This document shows, one piece after another, positions 1 to 6,410 of a stretch of DNA of 22,456 bases. The notes below the pieces were generated by a model. That model saw only the letters and a list, made by a program, of their open reading frames with translations, ran no database searches and was not told where the DNA came from. A program made the position numbers and the translations under genes. The DNA is taken from positions 1 to 22,456 of the forward strand of contig JAZODT010000025.1 in the NCBI GenBank assembly GCA_045597205.1, written 5' to 3'. The stretch comes from UMGS755 sp045597205. Lineage in GTDB: Bacteria; Bacillota; Clostridia; UBA1381; UBA9506. Positions within the stretch are counted from its first letter, which is position 1. Every line of letters begins with the position of its first letter.

Positions 1-19
1 GGTTGTATTCACAACCTAC

Positions 20-62
20 ACCTCACCACCGCCTACGGCAGAGCCTCTCCTCAAGGAGAGGC
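20..62. repeat. Probable dispersed intergenic palindromic repeat (partial view)
   Basis: The stretch carries a CACC-rich block, a GCCTACGGC-like segment and then a perfect 8-bp inverted repeat, GCCTCTCC (43-50) and GGAGAGGC (55-62), around a TCAA loop. This layout resembles short non-coding repeats that I recall as common between genes in Clostridia genomes. A small hairpin at 1-16 (GGTTGT, loop ATTC, ACAACC) lies directly before it, so the element may extend beyond the window edge. No second copy was seen in this window, so its repeat nature is an inference from resemblance only. Confidence 0.4.
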
Positions 63-74
63 CTGCAAAAAACA

Positions 75-166
75 ACCCATTTATGGGTAGCAAGTAATAG
101 TTGCATGGCTGGCAGGCCAATAAAAAGCGCACTTGTGCGCAGCCAGTAAAGGGTAGGGCTATGCCC
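75..166. other. Chain of short inverted repeats, possible structured RNA or 3' UTR
   Basis: Successive inverted repeats follow one another with little spacer: ACCCAT/ATGGGT (75-88), GCAA/TTGC (90-104), TGGCTG (106-111) with CAGCCA (140-145) enclosing GCGCAC/GTGCGC (127-140), and GGGC/GCCC (156-166). A rho-independent terminator follows directly at 174-219. No start codon with a ribosome binding site is convincing here. It may be the 3' end of an upstream plus-strand transcript or a small RNA; I do not recognise a known family. Confidence 0.35.
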
Positions 167-173
167 GAAAATG

Positions 174-219
174 AAATACCCCCCCGCTATTGATATGCGG
201 GTGGGTATTTTATATTTTA
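174..219 (+). terminator. Rho-independent terminator upstream of spoVB
   Basis: The arms 174-187 and 197-210 pair in 13 of 14 positions with one C/T mismatch, around a 9-base loop. The GC-rich core (CCCCCCGC against GCGGGTGGG) is flanked by A on the left and T on the right, and TATATTTTAT follows. It would end a plus-strand transcript entering from the left and so isolate spoVB from upstream reading. The A-rich left flank could also let it work in the other direction. Confidence 0.75.
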
Positions 220-239
220 TGAAAAAAATAAGTCTTAAG

Positions 240-268
240 ACATTTCGCATTTATTCTGCTCATACAAT
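240..268 (+). promoter_or_regulatory. Putative sigma-E promoter of spoVB
   Basis: A perfect match to the sigma-E -10 consensus CATACAAT lies at 261-268. Fourteen bases upstream, ACATTTC (240-246) is a weak -35 (4 of 7 to the GHATATT consensus). The expected start of transcription is near 275, at the edge of the ribosome binding site, giving a very short leader. spoVB is sigma-E controlled in B. subtilis, which supports the call; no experiment backs it here. Confidence 0.5.
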
Positions 269-285
269 GTACAGAGGTGGAAGAT

Positions 286-1794
286 GTGAAACGAGCCAAG
301 CGTTTTTTTGTAAACGGAATTATTTTAGGTTGTACAACTGTTTTTTTGCGGGGAGCCGGCCTTGCTTTTAATGTGTATATCACCAACACCATTGGTGCTG
401 AGGGAGTAGGTTTATTTGGTTTAATTATGTCTGTTTATATGTTAGCAACAACGGTTGCATCCTCTGGTGCATCGTTGGCGGCCACACGCCTTGTCACCGA
501 GGAACTTTCCCTTCATTGTCATCGTGGCATGCAAAAGGTGATGCGGGTTTGTATGGGCTATACCATGCTATTCGGTGTGTTATCGGCTATGGTTTTGTTT
601 CTTTTTGCATCGCAAATCGGCACATACTGGTTGTGTGATATTCGCACGGTGCGACCGCTTTATCTGTTATCCATCAGCTTACCCTTTGTTGCCATGTCTG
701 CCGCCGTGAACGGTTATTTTGTGGCAGTTCGACGCATTGTAAAAAGTGCCTCAGCGCAGGTATTTGAATTATTTGTTAAAATGCTGGTCACGGTTTTTGC
801 ATTGCATGTTTTTGCCGGTCGCGGCATTGAATATGCTTGCATTGCCATAGTTGGCGGTGGCAGTGTGGCAGAAATATGCTCGTTTTTATATTTGTTTGTT
901 TTATATAAGCTGGAAAAAAGACAACAAAGAAACGGCAAAGAGGGGGAACGGAAATATCTTTTTCGGTTGGTTCGTTTTGTTGTGCCGGTGGCTATTAGTT
1001 CTTATTTACGTTCCGGACTTTTAACGTTAGAGCATCTCTTAATCCCTGCTGGGTTAAAAAAATATGGGGCCTCGGCATCAGCTTCTTTAGCACAATACGG
1101 TATTGTTCATGGCATGGTTATGCCTCTTCTTTTATTTCCGGCGGCGATGTTGGGCGCTTTTTCCGGTTTGCTGATACCGGAGCTGACTGAGTATCAAAAA
1201 ACGGGGAATCTTTCCGGTATTAGCCGGATTGCTACCCGGGCGTTGCGCACCACGGTTTTGTTTGCGATTGGTGCCGCCGGCATTTTTTTTGTGTTTTCTT
1301 ATGAATTGGGTCAGGCAGTATATCACAGTGGTGATGCCGGTTTATTTATCCGGTTTTTAGCACCATTAGTGGTGGTTATGTACATTGATGGGGTAGTGGA
1401 TGCTATGCTAAAGGGTTTAAATCGCCAGGTCAATTCGATGCGTTATAATATTATTGATTCAGCCGTTAGTGTTTTGTTAATTTATACGTGCTTGCCCCGA
1501 TTTGGTATTAACGGATATTTAGCAGTTATTTTTATTACTGAATTGCTCAATGCTTTTCTAAGCATGAATTGCTTGATGAAAACCACAGACTTTAAATTGT
1601 CTTTTGCTTATGATGTGGTTTTGCCCGGAGGCGCGATTTTGCTGTCTGGTTTTGGTGTGAGCCAGGTAGGCAGCCTGATTTTTTTCGGTGTGAGTAGCGG
1701 CCGATGGGCCATTTTGGGCTGTGTTTTTTTAACAATTCTCTTTTATATTATATTTTTAATCATCATCCGTCACCTGTCAAAGTGTTATACTTGA
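286..1794 (+). CDS. spoVB: Stage V sporulation protein B, flippase-like membrane protein
   Basis: A 502-residue, highly hydrophobic protein of the polysaccharide-flippase/MurJ-like (MOP exporter) superfamily with many membrane segments throughout. The opening, with a positively charged start followed by a hydrophobic helix and an NTIGAEGVGLF segment, is typical of SpoVB. In B. subtilis SpoVB sits in the outer forespore membrane and is required for cortex peptidoglycan synthesis; lipid-linked precursor flipping is proposed but not proven. The GTG at 286 is chosen because GAGGTGG (274-280) lies 5 bases before it. A GTG at 277 is in frame but overlaps that ribosome binding site and would lie almost at the predicted transcript end. 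The stop overlaps the convergent spoIVFB by 10 bases. It could instead be a close paralogue in the same family, but the sporulation neighbours favour SpoVB. Confidence 0.85.
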   Translation: MKRAKRFFVNGIILGCTTVFLRGAGLAFNVYITNTIGAEGVGLFGLIMSVYMLATTVASSGASLAATRLVTEELSLHCHRGMQKVMRVCMGYTMLFGVLSAMVLFLFASQIGTYWLCDIRTVRPLYLLSISLPFVAMSAAVNGYFVAVRRIVKSASAQVFELFVKMLVTVFALHVFAGRGIEYACIAIVGGGSVAEICSFLYLFVLYKLEKRQQRNGKEGERKYLFRLVRFVVPVAISSYLRSGLLTLEHLLIPAGLKKYGASASASLAQYGIVHGMVMPLLLFPAAMLGAFSGLLIPELTEYQKTGNLSGISRIATRALRTTVLFAIGAAGIFFVFSYELGQAVYHSGDAGLFIRFLAPLVVVMYIDGVVDAMLKGLNRQVNSMRYNIIDSAVSVLLIYTCLPRFGINGYLAVIFITELLNAFLSMNCLMKTTDFKLSFAYDVVLPGGAILLSGFGVSQVGSLIFFGVSSGRWAILGCVFLTILFYIIFLIIIRHLSKCYT

Positions 1795-2642
1795 GCTAAA
1801 AAAATACGCCAGCCTTTTTCTAAAATGGCACTCACCAGTTGTGCCTCTGTCACAGCACGAACAGGTTTTTGGTCGCCATCGACAATAAGGATGATATAAT
1901 AGCAATCGTAGCTGAGCATTTTAAAAATTTTCCGTGCCGGCACACTGTCCATAGCTGTGATGGTCTGTGAGCGCATAGCACCTTTTTTGCGGAGCTTGTC
2001 CTTGTTATATAAAAGTTCCTGCATAATGACATATTCGTTTTGTTTTTCTTCTTCAGAAAGGTGCAGAGCCAAAAAACCGGCAGCCATTAAAAGAGAAATA
2101 TTCAATCGCGTTATCCATAACAAGAAAATTCCTAAAAGCGTGAGGCTTATGGTAACAAAACGGCTTATGCGTCGCATTAATGAAGCAGCGGCGATATAGC
2201 CTATTTTTTTGGTTAAAATAGCTTTTACAATCCGCCCGCCATCTAAGGGGAGGCAGGGGAGCAAATTAACGAAAAGCGTGGCCATGTTTAAATAACGAAA
2301 AACAGTGAGTGACAGGGAATGACTGCCATAAATCTGCCTTAAAACAGGGCACAGAGCCAACATTAAAAGATTGGAAAGCGGACCTAAAGCGGCAATAAAA
2401 ATTTCTTTTTCGGTATTTTGAATTAATTGGGCAGAAAGGCGTAGCGTCATACCAAAAGGCATGACGATAACAGAACCAACCCGTTCATGCACTATAAGGG
2501 CGGCAAAAAGATGAAACAGTTCATGAATGGTCACCACGGCATAAGCGGTGAGCAGGGTGTATAAACCGCCTGTGAAACGGGCGAAAAGGCAAAGGGGGAG
2601 CACCAACCAATGAACATAGAAAAAACGTGTTATTTTAATCAT
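1785..2642 (-). CDS. spoIVFB: Intramembrane site-2 metalloprotease SpoIVFB (pro-sigma-K processing)
   Basis: An M50-family protease of 285 residues with a zinc site inside membrane helices: HELFH (residues 40-44) and PLDGGR, whose Asp is the third ligand. Counted from the in-frame GTG at 2651 these become His43, Glu44, His47 and Asp137, the same numbers as in B. subtilis SpoIVFB, and the total becomes 288, also the same. The C-terminal 75 or so residues look like the CBS-type domain that binds ATP in this family. In Bacillus it cleaves pro-sigma-K in the mother cell once SpoIVFA and BofA inhibition is lifted. The ATG at 2642 is preferred because GGTGA lies just upstream, but the GTG start is nearly as good. 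It overlaps the end of spoIVFA, so the two are translationally coupled. Confidence 0.88.
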   Translation of the reverse strand: MIKITRFFYVHWLVLPLCLFARFTGGLYTLLTAYAVVTIHELFHLFAALIVHERVGSVIVMPFGMTLRLSAQLIQNTEKEIFIAALGPLSNLLMLALCPVLRQIYGSHSLSLTVFRYLNMATLFVNLLPCLPLDGGRIVKAILTKKIGYIAAASLMRRISRFVTISLTLLGIFLLWITRLNISLLMAAGFLALHLSEEEKQNEYVIMQELLYNKDKLRKKGAMRSQTITAMDSVPARKIFKMLSYDCYYIILIVDGDQKPVRAVTEAQLVSAILEKGWRIFLAQV

Positions 2643-3345
2643 GGTTTTCACCCTGTTTAAATTGAATAAATTCTGCCGGGTCTAAATAGGTTTCGCCATT
2701 TCTCAGTTCAAAATGAAGATGGGAGCCGGTGGTATTACCGGTGGCACCGGCCGTTGCGATGACTTGTCCTGCCTGAATTTCGTCCCCTGGCGCAGGCAAA
2801 ATGGTTTGACAATGGGCATAAAAGGTGTAAATTTCATCTGGATGTTGCACTAAAATATAGTTGCCGTATTCGTCGTTTTTCCCCACCTCAACAGCATTGC
2901 CGTTGGCAGCACATTTAATTTTTTCTCCCTCTTGAGCACCCAAATCCACACCATAATGAAACTTTTCTGTTCCATCAGTAGGGTGCACTCGCAATCCAAA
3001 AGGTGAGGTCATCACAGCGTCTGTAGGTGGTATTAAAGAAGTAAGCACATCTTTGCCTTGCAAGGCATCCGCTGAGTTTTGCAAAACGTGTTTTTGCAAA
3101 AAGTTTTGTACTGTTTTGGGCATGGAGGCAAAATCTGTGTGTGTATTTAAAATTAACTGAATGCTGTTTCGCACGATTTCCAGTTGTGTTAGCGGCGTAT
3201 TTTTAGCAAAAAGGCAAAGCAGAAATAAAAGCAGACAAAATAAGGATTGTCGAACAATTTTTTGTTTGTATCCGCTTATAATGGGTGCTTTGTTTTGGTT
3301 ACGGATATGGGTGCGGTCGTTACAACGTCTGTAAATCTGTTCCAT
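2635..3345 (-). CDS. spoIVFA: SpoIVFA-like membrane protein with M23 (LytM) domain
   Basis: A 236-residue protein with a basic, cytoplasmic-looking start, one membrane helix at about residues 34-47, a linker, and a C-terminal M23 peptidase domain. Position directly before and overlapping spoIVFB matches the Bacillus spoIVFAB operon, where SpoIVFA scaffolds and inhibits SpoIVFB with BofA and is itself cut by SpoIVB. The M23 domain keeps the usual zinc and catalytic pattern: HYGVD (HxxxD), YAH and HLHFE (HxH). It may therefore be able to cut peptidoglycan, which is not the known role of SpoIVFA. An alternative reading is a SpoIIQ-like endopeptidase, but adjacency to SpoIVFB argues for SpoIVFA. 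Start ATG has AGGAGG (3354-3359) 8 bases upstream. Confidence 0.8.
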   Translation of the reverse strand: MEQIYRRCNDRTHIRNQNKAPIISGYKQKIVRQSLFCLLLFLLCLFAKNTPLTQLEIVRNSIQLILNTHTDFASMPKTVQNFLQKHVLQNSADALQGKDVLTSLIPPTDAVMTSPFGLRVHPTDGTEKFHYGVDLGAQEGEKIKCAANGNAVEVGKNDEYGNYILVQHPDEIYTFYAHCQTILPAPGDEIQAGQVIATAGATGNTTGSHLHFELRNGETYLDPAEFIQFKQGENHD

Positions 3346-3375
3346 ATTCTTGTCCTCCTGATTTTAGGATAGTAC

Positions 3376-3404
3376 AATATATGGACAAGAAAAAGAAAAT
3401 ATGA
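3376..3404 (-). promoter_or_regulatory. Putative sigma-E promoter of spoIVFA-spoIVFB
   Basis: Read on the minus strand, TCATATT (3398-3404) matches the sigma-E -35 GHATATT in 6 of 7 positions. Exactly 14 bases later CATATATT (3376-3383) matches CATAHAMT in 7 of 8. The expected start is near 3369, giving a leader of about 24 bases that contains the AGGAGG at 3354-3359. It sits in the 77-base gap after yqfD. spoIVFAB is sigma-E dependent in B. subtilis. Confidence 0.6.
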
Positions 3405-3422
3405 TAGTAAGAGATAAATATA

Positions 3423-4637
3423 TTATTGGTTTTCTTCATTTGTGGTGGCAATTGGCACAAAAACCTTTTTTGCAATATCTTCAATATATTCTGCAATTAC
3501 AGTTACCTCCACAGTTTCTTCGTCAATTTCACAAAAAGAAATACGTTTGTCGGTTAAAACAGCATCCGGTGTTGTTTCTTCATCAATAGCGGTAAGCAGT
3601 TGTGCCCCTCCATCTGCCACAACACTTTCTATACTCTGTTTTTCATAAATGGTATTTTCTTCAATAAACTCTTCATAACTAACACCCATGCCTAAGGAGA
3701 ACCCAAAGAGGTTTGCTTCGCGTAAGTGGCTTGTTTGGCTATATTCCGTAAAGGAGGTGTGCGGATTTTTGAACAGAGAAAAGTCATGTCCAAACAGGTG
3801 CAGTGTATATTTTCGCTCCTTGTTACCGGTTTCGGTTTTTATCGGACTAAAGAGAGAAAAGGCCTTGCTTTTTTCATACCACACTTTAGCATAGATATTG
3901 CCTTCAGATTGAACCTGGCGGGATTCTACCCCTTTTTCGCTGACAATTAAGCCGCTGACTAAAATATCGCCTTCGCGCACGGTGTCTCCTGCTTTTATTA
4001 AAGGGACGCCATTTTTAACAATCATCGAGTCAATCACGCCGTCTTTTGCGGCAACCAGATTGCAAAAAGCAGTGTTGTCATAGATGGCAGGGGGCAGGAC
4101 CCGTTCTTTTACCTGCACCGTTACTTTAGACCCGCTTTTATCCACCCATAGCCAGGCAAGCTCAGGGGTTTGAATGAGCATTTTTGTCTGCAATTTTTTT
4201 TCGTCAATATGGGGTCGAAAAGCGCCTACATATAAACCGCAATCGGCAAGCTGCTGCTTAACATAAGCGGCTGAAATGGTTTCACACCCTGTAATTTCCA
4301 ATTTCCAGATAAATTGATTTAAACCAATCATCGAAACAAGAGTGGCAGACAACCCCACTAAAAACCATTTTCTCTTTTTTATGAGGGCCAGCAACATGGG
4401 AAAGCCCCGTTTTTCGATAATTTTAACCCGTACGCCGGTTTTTTTGGCAATAGGGCGCAAAAGTCGAAACCCCTTCATGCTAACAGAACACTTAAACATT
4501 CTGTCAGAGCATGCAAACACATCCCAAATTAAAATGTGGTGCGTAGCACAAACATTTAAAAACCGTTCGGGATATCGTCCAGTTACGGTTATGACCAAAT
4601 ATCCCCTAAAAAAGCAAAACAGACGTGTCAGCAGCAT
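3423..4637 (-). CDS. yqfD: Sporulation protein YqfD
   Basis: A 404-residue protein matching the YqfD family in layout. A soluble N-terminal part (about residues 1-88) with an FFRGYL segment near the start precedes one membrane helix at about 91-111. A POTRA/FtsQ-like stretch follows (about 113-180), and then a long extracytoplasmic or intermembrane part ending in an acidic, beta-rich tail. In B. subtilis yqfD (also called spoIVFC in some lists) lies directly after yqfC, is under sigma-E, and is needed for efficient sporulation; its biochemical role is unknown. Start ATG has AAAGGAAG a few bases upstream. The gap to yqfC is 13 bases, so the pair is one operon. No terminator is seen before spoIVFA, so read-through into spoIVFAB is likely. 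Confidence 0.87.
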   Translation of the reverse strand: MLLTRLFCFFRGYLVITVTGRYPERFLNVCATHHILIWDVFACSDRMFKCSVSMKGFRLLRPIAKKTGVRVKIIEKRGFPMLLALIKKRKWFLVGLSATLVSMIGLNQFIWKLEITGCETISAAYVKQQLADCGLYVGAFRPHIDEKKLQTKMLIQTPELAWLWVDKSGSKVTVQVKERVLPPAIYDNTAFCNLVAAKDGVIDSMIVKNGVPLIKAGDTVREGDILVSGLIVSEKGVESRQVQSEGNIYAKVWYEKSKAFSLFSPIKTETGNKERKYTLHLFGHDFSLFKNPHTSFTEYSQTSHLREANLFGFSLGMGVSYEEFIEENTIYEKQSIESVVADGGAQLLTAIDEETTPDAVLTDKRISFCEIDEETVEVTVIAEYIEDIAKKVFVPIATTNEENQ

Positions 4638-4650
4638 AACAAGCTTCCTT

Positions 4651-4923
4651 TCAGCTTAATGATAGATTTGTAATGATGCCCTGAATTAAAATTTCATCAT
4701 CAGTAATGGTCACAATTTGCAAATTTTTTCCCGTAATAGTAATGCGGTAATGTTTACTTCGCAAACAAATTTCAGCGGGTTCGTAGCTTTCAATGCTTTT
4801 ATAATTTTCTATGGAAAGCTCACAGTTATCATTTAAGGTAAACCGGGGCACATCGGCCACAACATCCAGAGGCACATCCAATAATCCGGATAAACGTTTG
4901 CCGGTGTTTTTTTTATTTTTCAC
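4651..4923 (-). CDS. yqfC: Sporulation protein YqfC
   Basis: A small protein of 90 residues with the YqfC pattern: a short basic start, an LLDVPLDVVADVPRFTL segment, an IENYKSIESY segment, and a GIITNLSLS-type end. YqfC is a sigma-E-dependent protein of unknown mechanism, nearly always beside YqfD. The GTG at 4921-4923 is chosen because GAGGTGG (4928-4934) lies 4 bases upstream. A longer in-frame reading from a TTG at 4953 would translate through that ribosome binding site and is unlikely. It diverges from ylbJ across an 88-base gap. Identity is good from length, sequence pattern and partner. Confidence 0.85.
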   Translation of the reverse strand: MKNKKNTGKRLSGLLDVPLDVVADVPRFTLNDNCELSIENYKSIESYEPAEICLRSKHYRITITGKNLQIVTITDDEILIQGIITNLSLS

Positions 4924-4939
4924 ATAACCACCTCGTATG

Positions 4940-4968
4940 TTATTTTTATGCAATGGTTTTCATATTCA
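4940..4968. promoter_or_regulatory. Candidate overlapping divergent promoters for yqfC and ylbJ
   Basis: On the plus strand TTATTTT (4940-4946) and CATATTCA (4961-4968), 14 bases apart, form a weak sigma-E-like pair for ylbJ (5 of 7 and 6 of 8). On the minus strand CATAAAAA (4943-4950) is a 7-of-8 match to the sigma-E -10 and would start yqfC near 4936, just before its ribosome binding site, but its -35 is poor. Both readings use the same DNA. Both genes are sigma-E dependent in B. subtilis; the exact sites here are uncertain. Confidence 0.3.
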
Positions 4969-5011
4969 TTACAAAGAAACCAATTCTAAACAGAAAGCGA
5001 AGTGAAAGCAA

Positions 5012-6115
5012 ATGAACAAAGAAAAAGGGATAGATAAAGTTACATCTGGCTTGTTTTATGGAATGGTGCTACTGTTTTTTGTGTTATTTGCGGTGTATTC
5101 CAATCGGGTCATACCTTCCCTGCAGGAAAGTCTTGTGCTTTGTTATAAAACGGTGATTCCCTCTTTATTTCCTTTTTTTGTATTGTCCGGTATGCTCATT
5201 TCCGGTGGTGTTTTAAATCGATGTGCTGACCTTTTGTCAGGCATTATGTATCCTCTTTTTAGGGTGCGTGGTGCCAGTGCCCTTAGCTTTGTTATTGGCC
5301 TTATCAGCGGCTATCCCATGGGGGCTAAAATCACGGCGGAATTATATAAAAAAGGGGAGATTACAAGGACAGAGGCAGAAAGGCTGTTGCCTTTTTGCAA
5401 TAATGCAGGTCCCCTTTTTGTTATAGGCGCTGTGGGTACGGGACTTTTACACAGCACCGAAACCGGTTTGTTTTTATATGCGGTGCACGCATTTTGTGCC
5501 TTTATTGTGGGACGATGTTTTCGCTTTTATCATAAAAAAATGGTGTTTGGTGAGCCTAAAAGGACTAAAGGTTTGGTGCATTCTGCGGGGCTGGCTGAAA
5601 ACTTTTCAGACGCGGTGACAAATGGTGTGCATACCCTGTTTTCAGTTTGTGGTTTTATTCTCTTTTTTGCCGCGGTTGTCGCTGGTATAACTCCTGTTTT
5701 AGAATGGCTATTGCCACCATTTTTGGCGCTTTTAATTAAAAGTGTGTTAGAGGTAACTGGCGGTACGGTGCTTTTGCTAAGTGCCGGTCTATCCATGCGC
5801 ATAACCCTTGCGCTGGTGGCATTTTTTTTAGGGTTTGGTGGCCTTTGTGTTATGATGCAGGCCAAGAGCATGTTGAGCGGAACCGATTTAGGCCTAAAGA
5901 CATACTGTCTGGGCAAATTGCTTCATGGGGCATTGTCCGCCTTTATGGTATATGGGCTATATCCTCTGTTACAGCAAAAGCAAGCACCTGTTTTTTTAAC
6001 GTTTTATCAGGTTGCCCAAAAGCTACCCACTGTGGATGCCGTATGCGTTTTCAGCAGCTTGTTTTTGGTGTTTTGTTGCATCTTTTTGTGTGTTAAATTC
6101 AAAAAATGTAAATAA
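5012..6115 (+). CDS. ylbJ: Sporulation integral membrane protein YlbJ
   Basis: A 367-residue polytopic membrane protein with the nucleoside-recognition (Gate) type fold. Diagnostic segments include VIPSLFPFFVLSGML near residue 50, SGYPMGAKITAELY near 95, and LLPFCNNAGPLFVIGAVG near 130, which are typical of YlbJ. In B. subtilis ylbJ is under sigma-E and mutants make spores with poor heat resistance; transport of a small molecule is suspected but no substrate is established. The ribosome binding site is weak (GAAGTGA, about 6 bases before ATG). It diverges from yqfC and is followed by 295 non-coding bases before glgC. Confidence in family is high, in function low. Confidence 0.88.
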   Translation: MNKEKGIDKVTSGLFYGMVLLFFVLFAVYSNRVIPSLQESLVLCYKTVIPSLFPFFVLSGMLISGGVLNRCADLLSGIMYPLFRVRGASALSFVIGLISGYPMGAKITAELYKKGEITRTEAERLLPFCNNAGPLFVIGAVGTGLLHSTETGLFLYAVHAFCAFIVGRCFRFYHKKMVFGEPKRTKGLVHSAGLAENFSDAVTNGVHTLFSVCGFILFFAAVVAGITPVLEWLLPPFLALLIKSVLEVTGGTVLLLSAGLSMRITLALVAFFLGFGGLCVMMQAKSMLSGTDLGLKTYCLGKLLHGALSAFMVYGLYPLLQQKQAPVFLTFYQVAQKLPTVDAVCVFSSLFLVFCCIFLCVKFKKCK

Positions 6116-6410
6116 ACATTGAAAAACACTTTATCCATAATCTGCTTTTTATAGGTTTTTATGGAAAAACACAAAAAATTTGGTATAAATTCTTGATGGT
6201 TTGCATACATATATCTTTGTATATTTTTATGCTTTATAAAAGACGTTGATACTATGGAAGACGATGGTTTGAGGGGCTTGAGCCTTTTACGCTTTAATTA
6301 ATAAAATGACCAGACATTATGAATAAAGTGTTGTGACCACCGTGGTACCAATGTCGGCCGCTTTTATCAGCTACAAAAATGCATGTCACAAGAAAGGAGA
6401 AAAAAGAAAA
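6116..6410 (+). other. Non-coding leader region before glgC
   Basis: No gene is supported in these 295 bases. They hold a direct repeat GAAAAACAC (6121-6129 and 6164-6172), an inverted repeat TCCATAA/TTATGGA (6134-6165), a weak hairpin with a TTTT run at 6272-6288 that could end ylbJ transcripts, and an inverted repeat TTGTGAC (6331-6337) with GTCACAA (6385-6391) just before the glgC ribosome binding site. An in-frame GTG at 6333 would extend GlgC by 26 residues but has no ribosome binding site. Confidence 0.5.
6183..6211 (+). promoter_or_regulatory. Weak sigma-E-like promoter candidate for glgCD
   Basis: GTATAAA (6183-6189) and CATACATA (6204-6211) are 14 bases apart and match the sigma-E consensus in 5 of 7 and 6 of 8 positions. 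The B. subtilis glgBCDAP operon is sigma-E dependent, which makes this more plausible, but the leader would be about 190 bases and the match is modest in AT-rich DNA. I saw no better vegetative promoter in this gap. Confidence 0.28.

Noticed and set aside
4943..4967. Minus-strand GAATATG with CATAAAAA as a full yqfC sigma-E promoter
   Set aside because: The two elements are only 10 bases apart, too short for sigma-E; only the -10 remains plausible.
6339..6360. GTGGTACC in the glgC leader as a T-box antiterminator element
   Set aside because: The flanking bases do not fit the T-box consensus, no specifier stem or terminator was recognisable, and glgC is not a usual T-box target.
6333..6410. 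N-terminal extension of GlgC by 26 residues from GTG 6333
   Set aside because: No ribosome binding site before it; the extension spans the AAAGGAG site, and the family start matches ATG 6411.
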